A stretch of DNA of 64,000 nucleotides. Source: Phycisphaerales bacterium. GTDB lineage: Bacteria > Planctomycetota > Phycisphaerae > Phycisphaerales > UBA1924. Positions 15,692 through 23,824 of the stretch are shown piece by piece (positions within the stretch are counted from its first letter, which is position 1; the number at the start of each line of letters is the position of its first letter). The stretch is from the NCBI GenBank assembly GCA_016699835.1, contig CP064987.1, positions 3,038,001 to 3,102,000 of the forward strand, given 5' to 3'. A model generated the notes under the pieces. It saw nothing but the letters and a program-made list of their open reading frames with translations, was not told the DNA's origin and made no database searches. The position numbers were made by a program, and so were the translations under genes.

Positions 15692-18439
15692 GTGACGACG
15701 CCAGATACGTCGATCGAAGCACGTCTTGAGGAACTCTCGCGCCGCCTCGAGGCCGTCGAAGGTGTGATCGCCGGGCTCGTCCGTGGCACTCACACCGGTG
15801 TACCACACGAACCGCCGCCGGTACCCAACGCATCCGTCGGTGACATGAGTTCGGATGAAGCAGTACCTCACACATCCGACACCCTTGGAGCACCACACAC
15901 CGAACCAGGCCCGGGTCTCTCGCCTCTTGAACTGCTCAGCATCCGCAAGAAGGCGGAGCGTGAGCAACGTGCCACTGATCGGCGTGCCGTACATGGAGCA
16001 CACGCCGCTGCGACCAGGGTTTCAATCCAGCCGATGCTCACGGAAGCAGATCGCAACACCGAAGTCGAGGTGCCTCGACGTGACATAGAAGGTGTGATCG
16101 GCGGTCGACTCCTCGCCTGGATCGGGGCGGTCATTGTGATCGTCGGCATCGGTTTCTTCGTGAAGTACGCGCACGATGAGGGCTGGATCGTCCTGACTCC
16201 CGCTCGCGGATGCATCACCGGCGGCATGTTCGGGGCGGCTCTCACGGCTGCGGGAGTCTTCGTCTGGAAACGATTCGGACCTGCGGCATCGGTTGGCGTG
16301 ATCGCCGCCGGTATCGGCTCGATGTTCGCCTCCGTGCTCGCCGCCGAACACGTCTACCACCTCATCTCGCCCGGTATCGCGTTCGTTCTCCTTTCGATGG
16401 TCACGGTCGTAGGTATTGTGCTGTCGGCAAACCTCAGGCTGATCTCGGTGACGGCGCTCTCCATGGTGGGCGCGTATCTCGTCCCATTTCTCCTGATCAC
16501 AGGCAGGCAGAGCACATGGGTGACCCCGTCTTATGCGGTCCTCCTCCAGATTGTGGGCATTGCCACGGCCTGGAGATTGCGTGGGCGCTTCTATTCCCTC
16601 CGAACGCTCGCGATGTGGGGCACAGGCATCCTGGGCATCTGGTGGGTTCTCGACCACGCCCTGGAGCACCCGGTCCAGTGCTTCGCATTCACCATTGTCT
16701 ATTGGGCAGTGGTGCACATCGAGATCGCCAAGTCAGCCCTTCTTGCGAGCGACTCACCCGAGTTCTCTTCGGATTCTGAGGATTCAACATACTCCGTCAA
16801 TCTCGAGAACGTGCTGCGGTGGAGGCCCTACGTCGCCTCGTTCTCGGCCAGCGTCTATGCCGCGGGTCTGGGGATCTACATCGCACGCGATACGAGCCTC
16901 CGCTTCGACTGGCTCGTCCCCACGTGCGGGATGGCCGCGACCGCCACGATCGGCTTCGTCATTGCCGCCGGCCACAAACTCCGCGAGCCATCTACCGAAC
17001 GCAGCCGCCTCGGTGTGTGCCTCCTCCTCCAGGCGGGCGCGTTCCTCCTGCTCACCATCGGAATGGCACTGACGAGTTGGTCGATGCCACTTGCCTTGCT
17101 CATCCTCGGCGTCGCCGCCGTCGCGGCCTCATCTCGAATTCGATACGACCCTCTCCTGATCTACGGCATGATTGCCGCCGGAATCGGCACGGTTCGACTC
17201 CTCCTCTTCGATTCCATCCTCTCGGGCATGAACACCGGGGGCGTGCACGTGATCGGCCTCGAGCTCACCACCTGGACCGCGATGATGGCGATCGCCGGTG
17301 TGGCCTGGTTCGTGATCGGGGCCATTGTCCGCCACACGGAGAGCCATCGTGCGATCTCCAACGCATCCTGGTGTCTCGCCCTCCTCCTCGTGCCGATAGG
17401 GCTCGCAAACGCGTCGACTCCTGTGCACGCGATGAGCATCGCGTTTGCGTCCGCCGCGATCGCCGTGGCCGTTCTCGCACGAGCCGCTCGGAGTCAAGGA
17501 GTTTGGATCGCCTCAGTCGGAACTATGGCCCTCGCGTCGATTCTGGCGGTCTATGGGGTATGGTGGATGGAGCCATCCATACTGGAACTCGCCGGCGCCC
17601 ATCTGGCCCGAGAGGCCATGGTGCCCCTGACGTGTGCCGTGGCCTGGATCGTGATGGCATTGCTCGAACGGAGCGAGAGCGAACGACGCGCGAGCGAGAT
17701 CATCTTTGGACTGTTGGGCTTTGCATTTCTCTTCTCCACGCCCATCCACGAGCGGACCGACTCCACCTCGCTCGCGTGGATCTGGCTGGGGCTTGATCTC
17801 TTCATCATCTCGGGAATCCCGCTCCTCAAGCGCCGTGCAATCACACTCATCACGCCCGTCGCGAGCCTGATGAGTGCAATCGTGTGGTTCGCCGCATACG
17901 TGTTGGCTCCGTGGTCGGCAAGCCCATCACCACTTGTTTTCCATCCTGGCCTCTGGTACTCCTTCATTCTCGCGTGTGCGATCGTGATGCAGGCTCGGCT
18001 CCTCCGTCCGGGATCGAGTTCAGACAGAACCAACGGCGGCACGCTCGACATGCTGGAACGTGCCTTATACGTGATTGCAGGTTCACTGCTCTTTACTTCA
18101 ACCAGCCTTGAGGTGGCGCGTGGCGCCTCAAAGCTCGCCTCCGATGAGGCCGCGCAAGGAGGTGCGCTCTCGATCTGGTGGGCCCTCATCGCGGTAGGGC
18201 TTATCACGCTTGGGTTCTTCCGGAATCGGTCCATCGTCCGTCACGTCGGGTTGGGCCTGCTCATGGTTGTCGGTGCCAAAGTCGTGATCCTTGATCTTGC
18301 CACTGTGTCCGCGGGCTGGCGGATCGGTAGTTTCGTGGGTGTCGGACTCCTCATGCTCGCGGTGGCCATCGGGTACTCTCGCTTGAACCGCACCAACGCC
18401 AAATCGCCCATTGAGGAGCGCGGCACGACCGACCGTTGA
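15692..18439 (+). CDS. Large DUF2339 polytopic membrane protein
   Basis: A 915-residue protein. Residues 8-27 form a short coiled coil (EARLEELSRRLEAVEGVIAG), followed by a hydrophilic stretch to about 135. Then more than twenty hydrophobic segments follow. The block GRLLAWIGAVIVIVGIGFFVKYAHDEGWI opens the DUF2339 region. The function of this family is not established; members are found in cell envelopes of many phyla. The start is GTG with an excellent GGAGG, under its own promoter. No neighbouring gene suggests a role. Confidence 0.85.
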   Translation: MTTPDTSIEARLEELSRRLEAVEGVIAGLVRGTHTGVPHEPPPVPNASVGDMSSDEAVPHTSDTLGAPHTEPGPGLSPLELLSIRKKAEREQRATDRRAVHGAHAAATRVSIQPMLTEADRNTEVEVPRRDIEGVIGGRLLAWIGAVIVIVGIGFFVKYAHDEGWIVLTPARGCITGGMFGAALTAAGVFVWKRFGPAASVGVIAAGIGSMFASVLAAEHVYHLISPGIAFVLLSMVTVVGIVLSANLRLISVTALSMVGAYLVPFLLITGRQSTWVTPSYAVLLQIVGIATAWRLRGRFYSLRTLAMWGTGILGIWWVLDHALEHPVQCFAFTIVYWAVVHIEIAKSALLASDSPEFSSDSEDSTYSVNLENVLRWRPYVASFSASVYAAGLGIYIARDTSLRFDWLVPTCGMAATATIGFVIAAGHKLREPSTERSRLGVCLLLQAGAFLLLTIGMALTSWSMPLALLILGVAAVAASSRIRYDPLLIYGMIAAGIGTVRLLLFDSILSGMNTGGVHVIGLELTTWTAMMAIAGVAWFVIGAIVRHTESHRAISNASWCLALLLVPIGLANASTPVHAMSIAFASAAIAVAVLARAARSQGVWIASVGTMALASILAVYGVWWMEPSILELAGAHLAREAMVPLTCAVAWIVMALLERSESERRASEIIFGLLGFAFLFSTPIHERTDSTSLAWIWLGLDLFIISGIPLLKRRAITLITPVASLMSAIVWFAAYVLAPWSASPSPLVFHPGLWYSFILACAIVMQARLLRPGSSSDRTNGGTLDMLERALYVIAGSLLFTSTSLEVARGASKLASDEAAQGGALSIWWALIAVGLITLGFFRNRSIVRHVGLGLLMVVGAKVVILDLATVSAGWRIGSFVGVGLLMLAVAIGYSRLNRTNAKSPIEERGTTDR

Positions 18440-18454
18440 TCTCTACTCTCACGC

Positions 18455-19045
18455 ATGCCGCGCCACTCGCGAGCGACCGAGGTCCATCGCCTCTTCGTCG
18501 CCGCTTCACCGCCAGTTGGGATGGCCCAACGAATGCTCGATCTCGTCCCGCGTTCCGGCGGCTACGAGCACGCCCGCCCCACGCCACTCGAGCAGATTCA
18601 CCTGACGCTCCTCTTCATCGGCGACACCGCCGACCGACTCCTTCCCCACGTCGTCGAGTCCGTCGAACGATCGGTCGCCGGGCTTTCGCCGTGCGTCCTC
18701 CGCGTCGCGTCGCCGATGGTCCTTCCGCCAAAGGGCATGGCCCGCGTCCTCGCCCTCGAACTCTCCCCGCATCGAACGATTCTCGAGATCCACCGTCGCC
18801 TCGCCAACCGTCTCACCAGCACCCACCGAATGCCCGATCGGTTCCTGCCCCATATCACGATCGCACGATTCCCAGGACCCGGCGTCGATCGTGCCACTCT
18901 CGCACCATGGTCGCTCCCTGAAATCGACGAGTACCCCATCGAGTTCCTCGTCGACCGCGTCATCCTCATCCGCAGCGTCCTGGGGGGCGGTCCCGAAGGC
19001 CGAGCCGACCACAAACCGGTCGCGTCGATCGTTCTGGGCGCGTGA
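18455..19045 (+). CDS. thpR: RNA 2',3'-cyclic phosphodiesterase (2H family)
   Basis: A 196-residue 2H phosphoesterase. Both catalytic His-x-Thr motifs are visible: HLTL at about 50-53 and HITI at about 132-135. They match the LigT/ThpR family, which hydrolyses 2',3'-cyclic phosphate ends of RNA to 2'-phosphates. The protein begins HRLFVAASPP after about 10 residues, as expected. It starts 15 bases after the DUF2339 gene and is followed 57 bases later by the QueC-like gene. No clear ribosome binding site. Confidence 0.88.
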   Translation: MPRHSRATEVHRLFVAASPPVGMAQRMLDLVPRSGGYEHARPTPLEQIHLTLLFIGDTADRLLPHVVESVERSVAGLSPCVLRVASPMVLPPKGMARVLALELSPHRTILEIHRRLANRLTSTHRMPDRFLPHITIARFPGPGVDRATLAPWSLPEIDEYPIEFLVDRVILIRSVLGGGPEGRADHKPVASIVLGA

Positions 19046-19102
19046 GTCCCTCGTGGGCACTCTACCGACGTCCGCGCCCCATCTCTGGTACACTCTGGCT
19101 CC

Positions 19103-19807
19103 ATGGATCGCGACGAGCGTGCCCTCATCCTCAGCGACGGGAGCCTGGCCTCCGCGGTTGCCTGCGCCGCCGCCAGCGAGGCCTCGGCCCTCGCCGGGCG
19201 CAAGGACCGTCCCGCCATCATGGCCTGGATGAGCCAGCACACCCCAGGCCTCGCCGCCCGCCGAAAGGCCGTGGATGCCCAGACCGATCTCTTCGGCCTC
19301 GACCAACTCCCCCCGCCCGAGCAACTTGCGAGCGTGAAAGCCCACGGCGAGGCCGAGTGCATCGATCTCCTCCGCGCCACCTACGCCGCCGCCCACGCCG
19401 GGTGCGTGGTCGTCGTCTGGCCCATCCACTGCGTCACGAGCGAGGGAGCCGTGGACCTCGATGGCGTCGCCCGAACAGTCGATCGTTCTCTCCTCGCCGC
19501 ACGCCTCGTGGGCCTCGACGCCCGAGAGCACGGCCACCCCGGCCTGCGCGTCGAGGTCCCCTATGTCGATCTCACGGACATCCAACTCGCCGACCTCGCC
19601 TTCGAGTTTGCGGTTCCCCTTCGCGGTTGCTGGTGGTCCACCGGCGGCGGAAGCGAGGCCGCCGCCGAGCGTGCCCGTTGGACCAAGGCCCTGCGAGCTG
19701 TCGGCTGGCGCACCGAGCCTGCTCCGATGCCGCCGGCACAAACTCCCAAGGCGACCAAGCCCGCGAGCACGGCTTCTGTGACCACACGAGTCGCCGCCAA
19801 GCCCTGA
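19103..19807 (+). CDS. QueC-like (PP-loop fold) protein lacking the usual active-site residues
   Basis: A 234-residue protein. The first strand and loop (LILSDGSLASAVACAAA) resemble the ATP-binding PP-loop of 7-cyano-7-deazaguanine synthase, where the motif is SGGxDS. Near residues 152-175 the text VEVPYVDLTDIQLADLAFEF followed by AVPLRGCWWS follows QueC's sequence before its zinc site. The SGGxDS signature is SDGSLAS here, and the four zinc Cys are missing apart from one nearby Cys. The last 25 residues are Ala/Pro/Thr-rich. I infer a degenerate or repurposed relative; a search is needed to confirm the relationship. Confidence 0.5.
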   Translation: MDRDERALILSDGSLASAVACAAASEASALAGRKDRPAIMAWMSQHTPGLAARRKAVDAQTDLFGLDQLPPPEQLASVKAHGEAECIDLLRATYAAAHAGCVVVVWPIHCVTSEGAVDLDGVARTVDRSLLAARLVGLDAREHGHPGLRVEVPYVDLTDIQLADLAFEFAVPLRGCWWSTGGGSEAAAERARWTKALRAVGWRTEPAPMPPAQTPKATKPASTASVTTRVAAKP

Positions 19808-19912
19808 GCCTGGAATCAACCTTGGGTCGTTCGTCGTGCGTCGCCATACTTTGGAGGCGTGACACGATTTGTTCGTTGTGCCATTGCTGGAATCGCTCGA
19901 GTTCCACGCACG

Positions 19913-19945
19913 AAAAAAACCCGCGGATCACGAGGATCCGCGGGT
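19913..19945 (-). terminator. Rho-independent terminator of the dockerin-protein gene
   Basis: A perfect 10-base stem (CCCGCGGATC / GATCCGCGGG, loop ACGAG) is followed on the minus strand by seven T. It lies 32 bases past the stop of the gene at 19977. Confidence 0.85.
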
Positions 19946-19976
19946 CGAGGGTGGACTCGAATATCGAGTCGTGTGC

Positions 19977-22160
19977 TTAGCAGCCGCTGTTGAACCGGGC
20001 GAGGTAGTACAGCAGGTCGTCGATCGTCACGCCGAAGTCGGGCGCGCCAGAGCCTGTGCCGTCATCGACGTCCGCAGTGGCGTCGCCGAGGTTGAAGATG
20101 TTGAGGTAATAGAGCAGGTCGTCGATCGTCACGCCGCCGTCGGGCGTGCCCGTGCCCGTGCCGTCATCCACGTCGGCGAGGCAGACCGCCGCGAAGACAT
20201 ACTGACGACCCGCGAGCGTGTTGAGGTCGATGGTGCGGGTGGCGCCCACGTTCCCAAGGTTCGGCGTCGCCGCGGGCAGGCCGCCGATGACCTGGTTGGA
20301 CATGTACGACCCGTCATTGTTGACGATAAAGCCGCCGATCTTGATGACCGAAGAGCCGTCCCAGCCGAGTTCGTCAAGATCGATCGCGATCTCCAGGCCC
20401 GTCGTCACGCTCGTGGCGAGCGACGTGTCGGTGTCGGTGATCCCGCCGATGTTGCTGTTGTCGAGATAGAACATGATCTGTCCCGCCGTACCGACGGGGT
20501 TGAAGGGATCGATCTCGAGCGAGGCCGACGCCAGTCGCGGGCTGTAGTTCGTGTAGAGCGCCGGGGTGAATCCGTCCTGGGGCTGGATGAAGTTCGTGCT
20601 CCCGCCGTTGCAGGTCGAGAATGCGCCGCTGAAATCGACCGGCGTACGCGTCGGCTCGTCCTTCTGACGCCCGTCGTACGCGCCGAAATCCAGCGCGTTG
20701 TTGTTCAGGTCCTCGAGACGCCCGTTGCTGCGGAGCGTCGCCGCGTCCATCACCTGGTAGACATTGGGCGTGCCGCTCGTCTTGACGCTCATCCAGTAGT
20801 CGGGGAGGAAACTGTTGCGGACATAGTCCTGCACGCTCCCGCCGATCACCTCGTCGAAGTGCAGCCCGTTCCCCGAGCCGTCGTCGCCCATCCCGTTGAG
20901 GATGTTGAATCCGATATCGACGTTGTCGCCGCGGAGTTTGTTCTGCCCGGCGGCCGTCTCGGCTCCGATGGGCCCCTCCACGCCGATCGCGTCCACGAAC
21001 AACTGAATCTTGTTGCCGCCCGAGTCACATTGCGACGCGGTCGAGTTCTCGATGTTGCCTGTCAGCATAATCCACAACTTGCCCGTACCCGTGTCCACCT
21101 TGGCATAGATCGCGTCGAACTCCGACCCGTTGGAGACGTCGGCGTTCCCGGCCGGAGGCGGGCACAACCCGTCCACGCCAATAGCGTTGGTGTTATTGAG
21201 GGCCACCTGGATCGAATCGGGATTCGTCCCGCCCGCGAGCACACCACTCCCGGAGCCGACAAGCACGCTCCCGAGATAGTTCCCGATCCCGCCGGCAAAG
21301 TCCGCAAAGTTCGCGAACAACTCGGGTGTCGCGTTCCCGTTGCCGAACGTCAGGTAATAGTCCGCCTCAAATCCAGCGTCGAACGTCAGGCCCGCCATCT
21401 TGTTCAGACCGTCGAAGTCCACGTTGGGGTTCGTGTTCAGCAGCGTCTGCTGACCGCCCGTGACCGAGTCGATGAACAGGTCAAACTTGTTGAAGTTCGA
21501 CTCCACGTTCCCTGTGATGCACACATACAGCACACCCGCGTTCACCACGGCATACACCGCGTCGAGCTCCGAGCCGTTCGCGTTCGACGCCGAGTTGTTC
21601 GAGTTCCCGAAGCCGGTGCGAGCGGCCTGCACCGCGAGAGGCGCGCCATAGATCGCCGCGTCGAGCGTCCCGTCAACCGTGGGCGCCGTCACACTCACCG
21701 TCGGCGTGGCGGTCGCGAACTGATCCCCAGCAAACGAACCAAAGTTGATCCCCGCGACCGGGGTCGTCCCGCCCACAAAGTTGCCGGCTCCATCTCCGCC
21801 GAGATTGCCCGTTCCGGCCGGGAGGCTCCCCAGCACCTGGTTCGAGAGATAATCATGCCCGCCGCCGTTGATGAACGCGCAGATCTTGATCGCTCCAGCC
21901 GGATTCCCGATCGCCGACAGCGGAATCGCGATCTCCACGCCCGTCGTCGCCAGCGCAGGGTCGCCGCCCGTCGAGTTCGGATCGCACGGCGTCGGCACGC
22001 CCGCGTTCCCGAAGCCCGTGCCGTTCTCCTGGATCCAGCGCGGCGGCCCATAGAACGCCTTCTCGCTCGGATCGAGCTTCCCGTTCACCGTCTGCGCCTG
22101 CGCCAACCCGGCGCAACCCACCAACCCGATCACCGTCACGATTGTGTTCCGCTTCAACAT
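19977..22160 (-). CDS. Secreted protein with C-terminal Gly-Cys-type dockerin
   Basis: A 727-residue exported protein. The signal peptide is residues 1-23 (ending in GLAQAQ). The body is rich in Gly, Asn and Asp, contains several similar blocks beginning with NGSELDAVYA or NGSEFDAIYA, and has no recognised catalytic motif. The C-terminus has two calcium-loop units (ADVDDGTGTGTPDGGVTIDD and its near copy) and ends FNSGC, the planctomycete dockerin type thought to anchor proteins to a surface scaffold. GGGAG precedes the ATG. A strong terminator follows. It is transcribed divergently from the pseudopilin gene. Confidence 0.8.
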   Translation of the reverse strand: MLKRNTIVTVIGLVGCAGLAQAQTVNGKLDPSEKAFYGPPRWIQENGTGFGNAGVPTPCDPNSTGGDPALATTGVEIAIPLSAIGNPAGAIKICAFINGGGHDYLSNQVLGSLPAGTGNLGGDGAGNFVGGTTPVAGINFGSFAGDQFATATPTVSVTAPTVDGTLDAAIYGAPLAVQAARTGFGNSNNSASNANGSELDAVYAVVNAGVLYVCITGNVESNFNKFDLFIDSVTGGQQTLLNTNPNVDFDGLNKMAGLTFDAGFEADYYLTFGNGNATPELFANFADFAGGIGNYLGSVLVGSGSGVLAGGTNPDSIQVALNNTNAIGVDGLCPPPAGNADVSNGSEFDAIYAKVDTGTGKLWIMLTGNIENSTASQCDSGGNKIQLFVDAIGVEGPIGAETAAGQNKLRGDNVDIGFNILNGMGDDGSGNGLHFDEVIGGSVQDYVRNSFLPDYWMSVKTSGTPNVYQVMDAATLRSNGRLEDLNNNALDFGAYDGRQKDEPTRTPVDFSGAFSTCNGGSTNFIQPQDGFTPALYTNYSPRLASASLEIDPFNPVGTAGQIMFYLDNSNIGGITDTDTSLATSVTTGLEIAIDLDELGWDGSSVIKIGGFIVNNDGSYMSNQVIGGLPAATPNLGNVGATRTIDLNTLAGRQYVFAAVCLADVDDGTGTGTPDGGVTIDDLLYYLNIFNLGDATADVDDGTGSGAPDFGVTIDDLLYYLARFNSGC

Positions 22161-22733
22161 CGATTCGCTCCCTCGATTTCAGAAAAACACCTTGCAACAA
22201 ACATCTCTGCGTGGATACGTCCACTCATGTCGCGATGACGCCGAAGAAACTCGTACGTCAACGCCCTTGGTGTCGCACTCTGGCCAAGGATTTGACCGGG
22301 ACTAGTCTACACGAAGCACGCATCCTTTGGCCAGCAAAAACTGCACGACAACTCCGCGATGGCCCCGTGATTCCACCGGGATCTCTCCGCCCCGGCCCGA
22401 GAACGACTGTCATCCTTGAAAGTCCGCGCATAAATCCAGTCCCGTGTAACCGTTTCATCCGGAACTCATGCAAAACACCGGGACAATCGCCGTAACGATC
22501 GAACCAGGTTTCAACGCGCCTTGGAGTCATACGTGCGCCCTCGCAGATCGCAACTCATCCTCGAGCCAACCCCGGTACAAATGCGTACCCCAAGTTTTCC
22601 TGTGCCCAACGCCACCGCCCACCAACTGGTCCGTATAGACTCACGAAACCTTGACAACCTAGTGAGAACTCCGGTAGGTTGTCATCGTTTGAAGCGGATT
22701 CTCGTCTCGCTCCGCCCCGTCTCGGAGAAACAC
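22161..22733. promoter_or_regulatory. 573-base divergent intergenic region with two long inverted repeats
   Basis: No gene is supported here. It separates the dockerin-protein gene (minus) from the pseudopilin gene (plus). Two structures stand out. A 12-base inverted repeat (CTGGCCAAGGAT at 22280-22291, its complement with one extra T at 22322-22334) encloses 30 bases. A perfect 10-base repeat (TGACAACCTA at 22652-22661 and TAGGTTGTCA at 22675-22684) overlaps a TTGACA (22651-22656) and a TAGGTT (22675-22680) spaced by 18 bases. The latter looks like a promoter with a built-in operator for the pseudopilin gene. Confidence 0.5.
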
Positions 22734-23681
22734 ATGAAATCGCTGGTGAAACCGATGATCGTTGGTGCACGTCGTTCGCGCCATTCCAAACTGGCCTTCA
22801 CGCTCATCGAACTCCTCGTCGTCATCGCCATCATCGCGCTGCTTATCGGGCTTCTCCTCCCCGCGCTCGGCAAGGCACGCCGAACCGCCCAGGAAGCCAA
22901 GAACCTCTCCAACCTCAAGGGCATGGGCCTCATCATGACCCTCTACGCCAACGACTCCAAGTCGTGGTACCCCGTTATGAAGCAGCCAAACGCGTACAAC
23001 ACGCCGGGCTCGCTCAATGGGCAGTTCGTCTACGGCGGCGTCGCCGGGCTCTTCAGCCTCTTCCAGGAGGGCGATGGCACGGATTTGGGCTTCCGTGGCA
23101 ACGCCAATCCCAACCTCGCCGCCTACGTCGATGGCAATCGCGAGCCGCTGCTTCGAGCCTATTGCGACGCCCTCGCCATTCTTGTGAACCCGACCGACAA
23201 GGAAGACCGCTACTACGGCATGCCGCACGGCCCCAACCCCGCAACGAGTTACGCCAACGCGAAAGTCAAACAGCCCAAGCCGCCAGGCTCCGAGCGAGAA
23301 GTCGTCAGTTACAACATCAGTTACCTCTACATCGCAGGCCTGAAAACAGACGAGCCCAAGATCCTCACCTCCGTACCCTTCTGGGGCGACGAGACCAACG
23401 GCCCCGACGTCAGCACCTTCGCGTGGTACGGCGGCGGCGGCGCCGGTTCGAGCAACGCCACCGAGGCCGGAACCCAACCCGGCGGCTACGCCAAAACCGA
23501 CAACCTCGGACCCGATGGCGGCGCCTTCGTCTTCACCGATGGCCACGCCGCCTTCGTCAAAAGTGCACCGCCCATCGACACGATCCAGAATGTCTTCTTC
23601 GGCACCGATACCAATCGCTTCCCCTCGAGCGTGAACGCCGTCGATCCCAATCGCAGCCGGTTCGTGCAGACCATCGACTGA
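22734..23681 (+). CDS. Prepilin-type N-terminal methylation domain protein (pseudopilin-like)
   Basis: A 315-residue protein with a basic leader of 22 residues followed by [20 protein letters not shown], the prepilin-peptidase cleavage and N-methylation motif. The residue before the Phe is Ala, not the usual Gly, which prepilin peptidases tolerate. The mature Glu5 is conserved. The remainder is a globular domain ending with [13 protein letters not shown], similar to the DG-motif end of planctomycete pseudopilins of the DUF1559 type. Such proteins are exported to type II-like or pilus-like assemblies. The ATG at 22734 has GGAG nearby. A terminator follows. Confidence 0.85.
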   Translation: MKSLVKPMIVGARRSRHSKLAFTLIELLVVIAIIALLIGLLLPALGKARRTAQEAKNLSNLKGMGLIMTLYANDSKSWYPVMKQPNAYNTPGSLNGQFVYGGVAGLFSLFQEGDGTDLGFRGNANPNLAAYVDGNREPLLRAYCDALAILVNPTDKEDRYYGMPHGPNPATSYANAKVKQPKPPGSEREVVSYNISYLYIAGLKTDEPKILTSVPFWGDETNGPDVSTFAWYGGGGAGSSNATEAGTQPGGYAKTDNLGPDGGAFVFTDGHAAFVKSAPPIDTIQNVFFGTDTNRFPSSVNAVDPNRSRFVQTID

Positions 23682-23741
23682 GCATGTGGTCCTCCACGAG
23701 TTCGCCCAGCCTCTCACGAGGCCATCTTCTCTGATCGTTCT

Positions 23742-23762
23742 CGCCCCTTCGGGGGCGTTTTT
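23742..23762 (+). terminator. Rho-independent terminator of the pseudopilin gene
   Basis: Stem CGCCCC / GGGGCG with a TTCG tetraloop followed by five T, 60 bases beyond the stop of the upstream gene. Confidence 0.85.
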
Positions 23763-23824
23763 GATGAACTCGGCCGAGTTTTCGTGGGCACGTCGCCCAT
23801 TGCGTGGTAGACTGTTTTCCAGTG

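Noticed and set aside
19869..22238. A 789-codon plus-strand frame opposite the dockerin-protein gene
   Set aside because: The minus-strand gene has signal peptide, dockerin loops and terminator. The plus frame has biased Val/Arg/His content and no motif.
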